The notes under the pieces: generated by a model
The model's database searches: none
The model's input: the letters and a program-made list of their open reading frames with translations, nothing else
What the model was told of the DNA's origin: nothing
DNA from: an uncultured Ruminococcus sp.
GTDB lineage: Bacteria; Bacillota; Clostridia; Oscillospirales; Ruminococcaceae
Direction of reading: 5' to 3'
Assembly (NCBI GenBank): GCA_947174085.1
Contig: CAMWHN010000117.1
Span: 1-7,022, forward strand
DNA length: 7,022 nt
In this document: piece by piece, positions 1-6,328 of the stretch
Position numbering within the stretch: the first letter of the stretch is position 1
Layout: every line of letters starts with the position of its first letter
Translations under genes and position numbers: made by a program

Positions 1-44
1 ATCCTGAGATGTCTCGTGGGCTCGGAGATTTGTATAAGATACAG
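1..44 (+). other. Illumina Nextera adapter contamination (not genomic)
   Basis: Positions 11-44 match the Nextera read-2 transposase adapter, including its 19-base mosaic end (AGATGTGTATAAGAGACAG), except for T instead of G at 30 and at 40. Positions 3-10 (CCTGAGAT) equal the adapter form of the Nextera XT v2 i7 index that I recall as N715, and 1-2 (AT) fit the end of the P7 oligo. Three adjoining pieces of one synthetic oligo in the right order make chance very unlikely. The TATAAG-like string inside it should not be read as a promoter. The adapter sequences are recalled, not looked up. Confidence 0.96.
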
Positions 45-79
45 TGTAAAGATTCAATAAAAAATGGGGGATTAGATTT

Positions 80-2644
80 ATGACACCAGAACAGAAAGCA
101 AGAAAGAAAATTGATGAAAAACTTATTATGTCTGGCTGGGTTATTCAGGATATGAAAGAGCTTAATCTAAATGCTTCTGTTGGCGTTGCTGTACGTGAGT
201 TTCCGACCGATACAGGTCCAGTTGATTATGCTCTTTTTGTTAGTGGAAATCCTGTTGGTGTAGTTGAAACTAAGAAAAGTGAAGCCGGAGAATATATAAC
301 ATCAGTTGAGAACCAGTCAGCACGCTATGCTAACAGTTCATTCAAGTGGGTCAGGAACGGCTATAAAATACGTTTTGCATATGAGGCTACTGACAAACTG
401 ACTCGTTTTACAGATTATAGCGATATAAAATATTGCTCACGTAATATATTCACTTTTCATAGACCGGAAACACTTGCACGTCTTATAAAACAAAATGATA
501 CTGTTCGTAATAATATGAAAAATTTTCCGGAATTTGACGGAACAGGTTTCCGAGCTTGTCAGGTTACAGCAATTAAAAATCTTGATAAATCTTTATCTGA
601 AAATAAGTCAAGGGCATTGATACAAATGGCTACAGGTGCTGGAAAGACTTTCACTGCTATAACTTCTGCATACCGTATGCTGAAATATGGCAAGACGAAC
701 CGTATTTTATTCCTTGTTGATACCAAAAGTCTTGGAGAACAGGCAGAGCGTGAGTTTCTTGCGTATCGTCCAAATGATGAAAATCGTTCTTTTTCTGAGA
801 TATATGGTGTTCGCAGACTGAAAAGCTCATATATTCCGTCAGATGTTCAGATTTGTATAAGTACAATTCAGAGAATGTACTCCATACTCAAAGGTGAAGA
901 AACAGATGAATCCATTGATGAAGTATCTTTGGAACAGGTAACATCTCTTGAAAAGAAATCACCAAAAGAAGTAGTATATAATGAGAAATATCCGCCGGAA
1001 TTTTTTGACTGTATTATTGTTGATGAGTGCCACCGTTCAATATATAATGTCTGGAATCAGGTGCTTGAATATTTCGATGCGTTTATTGTGGGACTGACTG
1101 CTACTCCCGATAAAAGAACATTTGCGTATTTTAATGAGAATATTGTGAGTGAGTATTCAAGAGAGCAGGCTATTATTGATGGTGTAAATGTCGGTGAGGA
1201 CATATTCCTGATTGAAACCAATATAAGCAAAAACGGTGCTTGTATTATGAAACAGCTTATAGAATCAAGAAATCGTCTATCAAGGGATAAACGATGGAAA
1301 CAGCTTGATGAAGATGTGAACTACAAGCCTGCTCAACTTGACCGTGATATTGTAAATCCAAGTCAGATAAGAACTGTTATCCGTACTTTTAAGAACAATC
1401 TTTACACAACATTATTTCCGAAAAGAAAAGAAGTTCCGAAAACTCTTATATTTGCCAAGACTGACAGTCATGCAGATGATATTATTCAGATAGTTCGTGA
1501 TGAGTTCGGAGAGGGTAACGAATTTTGTAAGAAAGTCACTTATTCCGCTGTGAATCCTGAAGCTATACTTTCAGAGTTCCGTAACAGTTACTATCCAAGA
1601 ATTGCCGTTACTGTTGATATGATTGCAACAGGAACAGATGTCAGACCTATTGAGTGCCTGATATTCATGCGTGATGTCAGAAGTAAAAACTATTTCGAAC
1701 AGATGAAAGGTCGTGGCACACGTACTCTCGGAAAAGATGATTTGCAGAAAGTAACGCCGTCCGCTTCTGAGAATAAAGACCATTTTGTTATAGTTGATGC
1801 TGTCGGTGTCACGAAATCCCAAAAGACAGAAACCCGAACTCTTGAACGAAAACCAACCATTTCCGTGAAAGAACTGATGTTAAATGTTGTACTTGGTTCA
1901 AGGGACGAAGATATACTCACATCGCTTGCAAATCGTCTTATACGTCTTAACAGCAGAATGACTAACGGTGAACGTAAAGAATTTAAAAAACTGGCAGATG
2001 TTTTTGTTGAAAAACTTGCTGAAAAACTTCTGGACGCATTTGACGAGGACATTATCAGGAAAAAGGCAATGAACGACAGTCAGGATTCTGAACCTAATGA
2101 AATTCAGTTAGCCGAAGCGTCAAAAGTTCTTACTGATGAGGCTGTAAAACCGTTCTGTAATCCTGATTTGAGAAATTTTATTGAGAATATACATCGCAGT
2201 CATGAGCAGATTATTGACAATGTTAACCTCGATACTGTGCTTTTTGCGGGATATTCGTCTGAGCAGGAAAAGAATATTGAGAGAACTATAAAGACTTTCC
2301 GTGAATTTATAGAGGAAAATCAGGACGAAATAACGGCTTTGCGTATAATTTACAACGAAAGTTATAAAAATCGTCCTATGGCGATAGAAAGTCTTAAAAA
2401 ACTGTATGAAAAGCTGAAATCAAAGGGGATAACAGTTGAACGTCTGTGGGACTGCTATGCTATAAGCAAGCCCGATAAGATTAAGCGTGGAATAGTTTCA
2501 CAGCTTACTGACCTTATATCGATTATCCGTTTTGAAATGGGATATTCCGATAATTTACAGCCGTTTACGGACAGAATAAACTATAATTTCATGCAGTGGA
2601 CTCTCCGAAAAAATGCTGGTGCGATTCATTTTACGGAAGAATAG
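80..2644 (+). CDS. hsdR: Type I restriction enzyme R subunit (HsdR), cut short by an in-frame TAG
   Basis: This is the motor and nuclease subunit of a type I restriction-modification complex: it translocates DNA using ATP and cuts when the HsdM2-HsdS core finds an unmethylated site. The N-terminal nuclease domain shows D49, E63-x-K65 and the Q79-x3-Y83 motif. The helicase core follows: Walker A ATGAGKT (184-190), DECH box (315-318), TATP (340-343), IATGTD (515-520) and QMKGRGTR (541-548). The end resembles the EcoEI-type R C-terminal domain. The ATG has a G-rich ribosome site (66-71) 8 bases upstream, and the N-terminus matches the family. The frame stops at TAG 2642-2644 after FTEE, yet the next 57 codons continue the conserved C-terminus; read through, the protein would be 912 residues. 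The C-terminus of HsdR is generally involved in docking to the methylase core, so the 854-residue product is probably impaired. Confidence 0.95.
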   Translation: MTPEQKARKKIDEKLIMSGWVIQDMKELNLNASVGVAVREFPTDTGPVDYALFVSGNPVGVVETKKSEAGEYITSVENQSARYANSSFKWVRNGYKIRFAYEATDKLTRFTDYSDIKYCSRNIFTFHRPETLARLIKQNDTVRNNMKNFPEFDGTGFRACQVTAIKNLDKSLSENKSRALIQMATGAGKTFTAITSAYRMLKYGKTNRILFLVDTKSLGEQAEREFLAYRPNDENRSFSEIYGVRRLKSSYIPSDVQICISTIQRMYSILKGEETDESIDEVSLEQVTSLEKKSPKEVVYNEKYPPEFFDCIIVDECHRSIYNVWNQVLEYFDAFIVGLTATPDKRTFAYFNENIVSEYSREQAIIDGVNVGEDIFLIETNISKNGACIMKQLIESRNRLSRDKRWKQLDEDVNYKPAQLDRDIVNPSQIRTVIRTFKNNLYTTLFPKRKEVPKTLIFAKTDSHADDIIQIVRDEFGEGNEFCKKVTYSAVNPEAILSEFRNSYYPRIAVTVDMIATGTDVRPIECLIFMRDVRSKNYFEQMKGRGTRTLGKDDLQKVTPSASENKDHFVIVDAVGVTKSQKTETRTLERKPTISVKELMLNVVLGSRDEDILTSLANRLIRLNSRMTNGERKEFKKLADVFVEKLAEKLLDAFDEDIIRKKAMNDSQDSEPNEIQLAEASKVLTDEAVKPFCNPDLRNFIENIHRSHEQIIDNVNLDTVLFAGYSSEQEKNIERTIKTFREFIEENQDEITALRIIYNESYKNRPMAIESLKKLYEKLKSKGITVERLWDCYAISKPDKIKRGIVSQLTDLISIIRFEMGYSDNLQPFTDRINYNFMQWTLRKNAGAIHFTEE

Positions 2645-2818
2645 ATGGAATGGTTGAGACTTATAAAAGAACATATCACAGCGTCCCTGAGCGTTGAACC
2701 GTCTGACCTTGAACTAAGTCCTTTTGACCATATGGGCGGTTTAGGCAGATTTTACGAGGTTTTCGGGGACAGCTACGAGGATATTTTAATTGAAATGAAT
2801 GAAGTTTTAGTTGCATAA
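2645..2818 (+). pseudogene. hsdR: Detached C-terminal 57 codons of hsdR
   Basis: Directly after the TAG, in the same frame, the sequence encodes MEWLRLIKEHITASLS at its start and GGLGRFYEVFGDSYEDIL near its end, closing with TAA at 2816-2818. From memory, type I R subunits of this class carry FTEEQMEWL across this point and end in LGRFYEVFG plus a short acidic helix, so this is the hsdR C-terminus and not a separate gene. One change, CAG (Gln) to TAG, explains the split. The fragment opens with ATG touching the stop (TAGATG) and has a modest GGAAGA at 2635-2640, so re-initiation could make a 57-residue peptide. Whether such a peptide could complement the main part is unknown. Confidence 0.9.
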
Positions 2819-2830
2819 AGGAGGCAAACT

Positions 2831-3193
2831 ATGGGATTGTATGAAGGAATTAAAGATGCAATTGGTATAGCTCAAAAAGCAGATAATATTGAACTTTATA
2901 GACAATTGCTTGATTTAGGTAATCAGGCTTTAGATATGCAAGCTGAGATTGCAAGACTTAAAGAAGAAAATGAAACACTGCGAAAAGCTAACGACTTAGA
3001 AAGCAAAATTATCAGACATAATTTAAAAGAAGTTGGAGAGTGGGAACGTATTGAATATCCATATATAACTTTATCAGACGACCCTAAAAATATAAGATAC
3101 TGTGCAATTTGTTGGGGAAAGACACATGATTTAATACAGCTTAAAGATAGATTAAACTGTGTTGAGTGTTATATAAGGAAAAATAAGTCATAA
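2831..3193 (+). CDS. Small coiled-coil protein with C-terminal zinc-ribbon-like cysteines, unknown function
   Basis: This is a 120-residue soluble protein without signal peptide or membrane segment. Residues 1-30 form a helical MGLYEGIKDA-type start. Residues 33-62 read as a charged coiled coil with Met/Ile/Leu at heptad-like spacing (M36, I40, L43, L50). The C-terminal third holds C91-x2-C94 and C110-x2-C113, a plausible four-cysteine zinc-binding knuckle. Similar short proteins occur in Firmicutes defence and mobile regions as hypothetical proteins; I know of no established function. A strong ribosome site, AAGGAGG (2818-2824), lies 6 bases before the ATG and overlaps the hsdR end. The gene sits between hsdR and hsdS with minimal gaps, so it is probably co-transcribed. 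The coiled coil suggests oligomerisation or a partner and the cysteines suggest nucleic-acid or protein binding, but both are inference. Confidence 0.8.
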   Translation: MGLYEGIKDAIGIAQKADNIELYRQLLDLGNQALDMQAEIARLKEENETLRKANDLESKIIRHNLKEVGEWERIEYPYITLSDDPKNIRYCAICWGKTHDLIQLKDRLNCVECYIRKNKS

Positions 3194-3194
3194 A

Positions 3195-4334
3195 GTGAAA
3201 GGAAAATTAAATGTGTCTTGGCAAAAATATGAACTTGGAGAATTGTTGTCATATGAGCAACCAACTCCATATATCGTTGAAAAAACAGATTACAATGATA
3301 ATTATAAAACCCCTGTTTTAACCGCTGGAAAGTCCTTTATACTTGGCTATACTAACGAGGAAAGTGGTATTTATGATTCTCTACCCGTTATCATTTTTGA
3401 CGATTTTACAACAGCAAGCAGATATGTAAATTTTAAATTTAAAGTTAAATCGTCTGCAATGAAGATTTTAACAGCTAATACTAATCTTGTATTGCCGAAA
3501 TTTATTTATTATCGTATGCAGATAATACAGTTTGACAGCAGTACACATAAGCGGTATTGGATTCAGCAATATTCAAAAATTAAAGTAGCAGTTCCGTCAC
3601 TTGATGAACAACAACGAATAGTGTCTAAAATAGAGGAGCTGTTTTCTCAGCTTGACAGCGGTGTGGAAACTCTGAAAAAAACTAAACAACAGCTTAAAAT
3701 ATATCGGCAGGCGGTGCTAAAAGAGGCGTTTGAAAAATTTAATAGCTTTTGTAAAATTAAAGAGGTTTGCATGAATATTGTTGACTGTCCTCACTCAACG
3801 CCCAAATGGGTATCTATTGGTAAATTGTGCTTAAGAACAACAAATTTTCATAGAGGATATTTAGATTTAACGGAGCAGAATTATGTTTCAGAGGAAACAT
3901 TTAATGATAGAATAAAGCGTTTGAAACCACATTCTGGTGATGTTCTCTATAGTCGAGAAGGTGCTATTCTTGGAATTGCTTGTATAATACCAGAGAATAC
4001 CGAGGTTTGCTTAGGGCAAAGAATGATGCTGTTACGTGCAAATGAAGAATATTCACCATATTTTATAATGCACTGGCTTAATTCACCATATGTTACCAAT
4101 TTTATCAAATCTATTACAGGGGGGTCTGCCTCACCACATGTCAATGTCGGAGACATCAAGGAATTAACCATTCCCAAAATAGAATTACACAAGCAAAAAG
4201 AAACGGTTTTAGAAATTGAATCTCGTCTGTCCATGTGCGACAGCATAGAAAAAACAATAGATAAATCATTACAGGAAGCCGAAGCTCTCAGGCAAAGCAT
4301 ACTGAAACAGGCTTTTGAAGGAGGAGTGACTTGA
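3195..4334 (+). CDS. hsdS: Type I restriction-modification specificity subunit (HsdS)
   Basis: HsdS is the DNA-reading subunit: two target-recognition domains (TRDs) each bind half of a bipartite site, and two conserved helical spacers dock the HsdM subunits and set the gap length. TRD1 covers about 10-135. The central spacer is about 136-182, starting LDEQQRIVSKIEELFSQLDS. TRD2 is about 185-330 and includes the typical DCPHSTPKW (198-205). The C-terminal spacer covers about 331-377. The spacers end in matching segments, RQAVLKEAFE (171-180) and RQSILKQAFE (366-375), the expected pseudo-repeat. The length (379) is usual for the family and nothing is broken. The start is uncertain: GTG at 3195 is one base after the previous stop, while GTG at 3213 (first residues then MSWQKYELGEL) has AAAGGA at a good distance. 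The recognised DNA site cannot be deduced here. Confidence 0.95.
   Translation: MKGKLNVSWQKYELGELLSYEQPTPYIVEKTDYNDNYKTPVLTAGKSFILGYTNEESGIYDSLPVIIFDDFTTASRYVNFKFKVKSSAMKILTANTNLVLPKFIYYRMQIIQFDSSTHKRYWIQQYSKIKVAVPSLDEQQRIVSKIEELFSQLDSGVETLKKTKQQLKIYRQAVLKEAFEKFNSFCKIKEVCMNIVDCPHSTPKWVSIGKLCLRTTNFHRGYLDLTEQNYVSEETFNDRIKRLKPHSGDVLYSREGAILGIACIIPENTEVCLGQRMMLLRANEEYSPYFIMHWLNSPYVTNFIKSITGGSASPHVNVGDIKELTIPKIELHKQKETVLEIESRLSMCDSIEKTIDKSLQEAEALRQSILKQAFEGGVT
3198..3203 (+). promoter_or_regulatory. Ribosome binding site bearing on the hsdS start
   Basis: AAAGGA lies 9 bases before the in-frame GTG at 3213 but directly after the GTG at 3195, so it can serve only the later start. The earlier GTG has AAGGAAAA at 3175-3182, about 12 bases away, which is workable but long. 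This slightly favours 3213 as the real start and would remove six residues. Confidence 0.5.
4318..4324 (+). promoter_or_regulatory. Ribosome binding site of the HEPN gene inside the end of hsdS
   Basis: AAGGAGG lies within the last codons of hsdS and 10 bases before the ATG at 4335. The hsdS stop TGA (4332-4334) touches that ATG, an arrangement typical of translational coupling. Confidence 0.7.
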
Positions 4335-5084
4335 ATGAAAAACGAAGAAGTAAATTATTTTAAATCTATCATTAACTCTATTACATATGGTAATAATGTA
4401 TTTACTGTATGGTATAGCGATGAAAAAGTATTAATGGGAGCTATACTAAAAGACGAACCCCTAATACAGCGTTTCTTCAACTATGCAACGATCTATAATA
4501 CAATTAAAGATGTTGATACAAAAATAAAATTTTCTTTAAATAAAACAATCCACTTAGCAGATGACTTAGATTTTGAAACATGGCAACCTTTACAGTCGCC
4601 TTCTGAAGAAGAATTTCAAGCAACTTATTATATGGAGAATGCTGTTTTTAGAATAGAGTCACTTTGGGATTTATTAGCACAACTCTTTAATTTGAAAGAG
4701 AATATTAACAAACCTTTCGATAAAATATACGCAGAGCAATTGTTTCATGATGCTCAACAAGGAAAAAAAGCGAAAGCATTTGCCAAGAAAGTATATGCAT
4801 ATATGCAACAGCAAGACGATTTAAATGTAGAACCATGGGAGGGAAATTATGATTATGTAAAAAATTTTCGCAACAAAATGACACATCGGATTTCACCCAA
4901 TATAACTTCTTTCTCCAGTTATGGAATGGAATTACGTATGCCTGTAATTCTTACATTAAAAAGAGTAATCGAAGATTATAATCAAGTATCACAGTTTATT
5001 CATGAAATTTTAGATGACATACTAAAAGATTATGAATTTTTAAATAATGTTAAGTTATATGCAGAGGAGGAAAATAATGTCTGA
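4335..5084 (+). CDS. HEPN-domain protein with an R-x4-H motif, possible ribonuclease
   Basis: The 249-residue, largely alpha-helical protein has no signal peptide or membrane segment. Around residues 96-235 it has the pattern of a HEPN domain. A helix with YYMENAVFRIESLWDLLAQL (98-117) precedes KNFRNKMTHRISPN (176-189), which contains R179-N180-x3-H184. An R-x4-H with a polar residue after Arg is the classic catalytic signature of HEPN ribonucleases. The layout recalls the Cthe_2314-like HEPN group, an assignment made by eye. Residues 1-95 form a separate N-terminal part I do not recognise. The gene abuts hsdS, and its last 8 bases overlap the hsdM start, so it is built into the restriction operon. 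HEPN domains also occur in the PrrC and RloC anticodon nucleases, and PrrC is held silent by a type I restriction complex, so a similar reserve role is plausible but inferred. The gene is much more AT-rich than hsdM. A non-catalytic binding role is possible. Confidence 0.7.
   Translation: MKNEEVNYFKSIINSITYGNNVFTVWYSDEKVLMGAILKDEPLIQRFFNYATIYNTIKDVDTKIKFSLNKTIHLADDLDFETWQPLQSPSEEEFQATYYMENAVFRIESLWDLLAQLFNLKENINKPFDKIYAEQLFHDAQQGKKAKAFAKKVYAYMQQQDDLNVEPWEGNYDYVKNFRNKMTHRISPNITSFSSYGMELRMPVILTLKRVIEDYNQVSQFIHEILDDILKDYEFLNNVKLYAEEENNV
5065..5070 (+). promoter_or_regulatory. Ribosome binding site fixing the hsdM start
   Basis: A perfect AGGAGG lies 6 bases before the ATG at 5077. The frame is open further upstream to an ATG at 5047, but that one lacks a comparable site and would add ten residues unlike the family, so 5077 (MSEQLTTIIS) is the start. 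Confidence 0.85.
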
Positions 5085-6114
5085 ACAATTAACAACCATA
5101 ATCTCGAAAGTTTGGGGCATGTGCAATCCTCTACGTGACGACGGTGTTTCCTACGGAGACTATCTCGAACAGCTTACATATCTTATATTTTTAAAAATGT
5201 CCGACGAATACTCAAAACCGCCATACAAACGTCAGACTGGTATTCCCGACGGCTACGGCTGGAACGATATTAGCATTTTAAAAGGTGTGGAACTTGAAGA
5301 AAAATACCGCTCCATTCTTGAAAAACTCGGAGAGCAGGGCGGTATTCTCGGAAAGATTTTCAGGGGTGCAACCAATAAAATAAATAATCCGGCTGTATTA
5401 AGCCGTATTGTGTCAATGATAGACACGGAAAAATGGGTTTCAATGTCGTCGGACGTAAAGGGAGAAATTTATGAAGGACTTCTCCAGAAAAACGCTGAGG
5501 ACGTTAAAAGCGGTGCAGGACAGTATTTTACACCACGTCCGCTTATAAAAGCAATGGTTAAATGTATCCGTCCCGAACCTATGAAAACAGTCATTGACCC
5601 ATGTTGCGGAAGCGGTGGTTTTCTGCTGTCTGCACAGGATTTTATTGCAGAAAATTACACTCTTGACCGTGAACAGAAAGAGTTTCTGAAATCCGAAGCA
5701 TTCCACGGAAACGAGATAGTAGCAAACACATTCAAACTTTGTCTGATGAATCTTTATCTGCACAATATCGGCGATATTTATGGAAATATTCCGGTAACTC
5801 TTGGCGATGCCCTGTTGACAGATACAGGAGACAGATATGACTATGTATTGACAAATCCGCCGTTTGGTAAGAAGTCGTCTATGACTTTTACTAACGAGAA
5901 CGGAGAACAGGAAAGCGAAGATTTGGTATATAACCGTCAGGACTTCTGGACTACCAGTTCAAACAAACAGCTTAATTTTGTTCAGCATATCAATACTATT
6001 CTGAAATCCACAGGTAAAGCGGCGGTAGTTGTACCTGATAATGTTCTTTTTGAGGGCGGAGCAGGTAAAACAGATAGAACATACCGCACAGGCTATCTTG
6101 AACGCTCGGAATAA
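5077..6114 (+). CDS. hsdM: Type I methyltransferase subunit (HsdM), truncated at its C-terminus
   Basis: HsdM transfers a methyl group from S-adenosylmethionine to adenine N6 at the site chosen by HsdS. The N-terminal helical domain covers about 1-140. Then come GQYFTPRP (148-155), the cofactor loop DPCCGSGGF (174-182) and the catalytic NPPF (260-263), so the active centre is intact. Family resemblance continues through VVVPDNVLFEGGAG (317-330) and then stops: residues 331-345 are out-of-frame reading of another gene's DNA. HsdM proteins are usually near 480-520 residues, so about 140-170 are missing, including the C-terminal region that normally contacts HsdS. The product is probably unable to form a working HsdM2-HsdS core. 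The first 8 bases overlap the HEPN gene (ATGTCTGA, 5077-5084), indicating coupling. The G+C content is visibly higher than in the HEPN gene. An assembly chimera is an alternative to a real deletion. Confidence 0.92.
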   Translation: MSEQLTTIISKVWGMCNPLRDDGVSYGDYLEQLTYLIFLKMSDEYSKPPYKRQTGIPDGYGWNDISILKGVELEEKYRSILEKLGEQGGILGKIFRGATNKINNPAVLSRIVSMIDTEKWVSMSSDVKGEIYEGLLQKNAEDVKSGAGQYFTPRPLIKAMVKCIRPEPMKTVIDPCCGSGGFLLSAQDFIAENYTLDREQKEFLKSEAFHGNEIVANTFKLCLMNLYLHNIGDIYGNIPVTLGDALLTDTGDRYDYVLTNPPFGKKSSMTFTNENGEQESEDLVYNRQDFWTTSSNKQLNFVQHINTILKSTGKAAVVVPDNVLFEGGAGKTDRTYRTGYLERSE

Positions 6115-6298
6115 ATATCCGGATTGCTCCCTTGCCGACTTATACGACGAATTGACAATGCCTCCTGAACTCCGAAAGGCACACCAAGCTAATGACTTCG
6201 CTGTGATGAACGCTTATGGCTTTGATAAGAAGATAACAGAGAGCGAATGTGTCACCGAACTTATGAAACTCTATCAGAAACTCACAAAAAACATCTGA
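6056..6298 (+). pseudogene. C-terminal remnant of an MmeI-like DNA methyltransferase
   Basis: In the frame one base on from hsdM, about 80 codons read EQVKQIEHTAQAILNARNKY, then SLADLYDELTMPPELRKAHQ and AYGFDKKITESE, ending with TGA at 6296-6298. ILxAR-xxP-x-SLADLYDxLTMPPxLxKAH is, from memory, the hallmark tail of large single-chain MmeI-type (type IIG-like) adenine methyltransferases and their relatives, not of HsdM. Only this tail is present; the catalytic part is absent. An ATG at 6029 opens the frame, but its first residues are hsdM DNA read out of frame, and there is no convincing ribosome site. I therefore treat it as a dead fragment left by a deletion that removed the end of hsdM and most of a downstream methyltransferase gene. 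Confidence 0.85.
6058..6071 (+). other. Probable deletion junction with microhomology
   Basis: GGAGCAGGTAAAAC fits both parents. In the hsdM frame it encodes the GAGK of the conserved GGAG(E/K) segment, and one base on it encodes EQVK of the MmeI-like tail. The switch from one family to the other falls inside it. The junction shifts the frame by +1, so hsdM ends 15 codons later. Both parental sequences are inferred from family patterns and are not present in the window. Confidence 0.6.
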
Positions 6299-6328
6299 AG
6301 TATTATTAAAAATTATGAGGTAATTACT

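Noticed and set aside
29..44. A TATAAG-like -10 promoter element ahead of hsdR
   Set aside because: It lies inside the Nextera mosaic end, so it is synthetic. The remaining 35 genomic bases before hsdR show no convincing promoter.
1690..2052. Minus-strand open frame of 120 codons
   Set aside because: It is antisense to the conserved helicase region of hsdR, is serine/phenylalanine-rich low-complexity, and has no ribosome site. The other minus-strand frames (657-866, 1571-1822, 3947-4300, 4705-4896, 5440-5763, 6140-6367) fail in the same way.
2642..2644. TAG recoded as glutamine (alternative genetic code)
   Set aside because: Glutamine codons elsewhere in hsdR and its neighbours are CAG or CAA with no other in-frame TAG, and normal TAA/TGA stops end the other genes. 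A single mutation or read error is simpler.
5047..5076. Earlier hsdM start at ATG 5047
   Set aside because: It would add ten residues (MLSYMQRRKI) unlike the family and lacks a good ribosome site, while AGGAGG sits 6 bases before the ATG at 5077.
6029..6298. A free-standing 89-residue gene starting at ATG 6029
   Set aside because: Its first residues are hsdM DNA read in the wrong frame, no ribosome site precedes it, and only the part after about 6056 resembles a known protein tail.
6299..6328. A terminator or separate promoter between the methyltransferase remnant and the NTPase gene
   Set aside because: The 30-base AT-rich gap shows no stable inverted repeat followed by T residues and is too short for a clear -35/-10 pair; only a ribosome site is supported.
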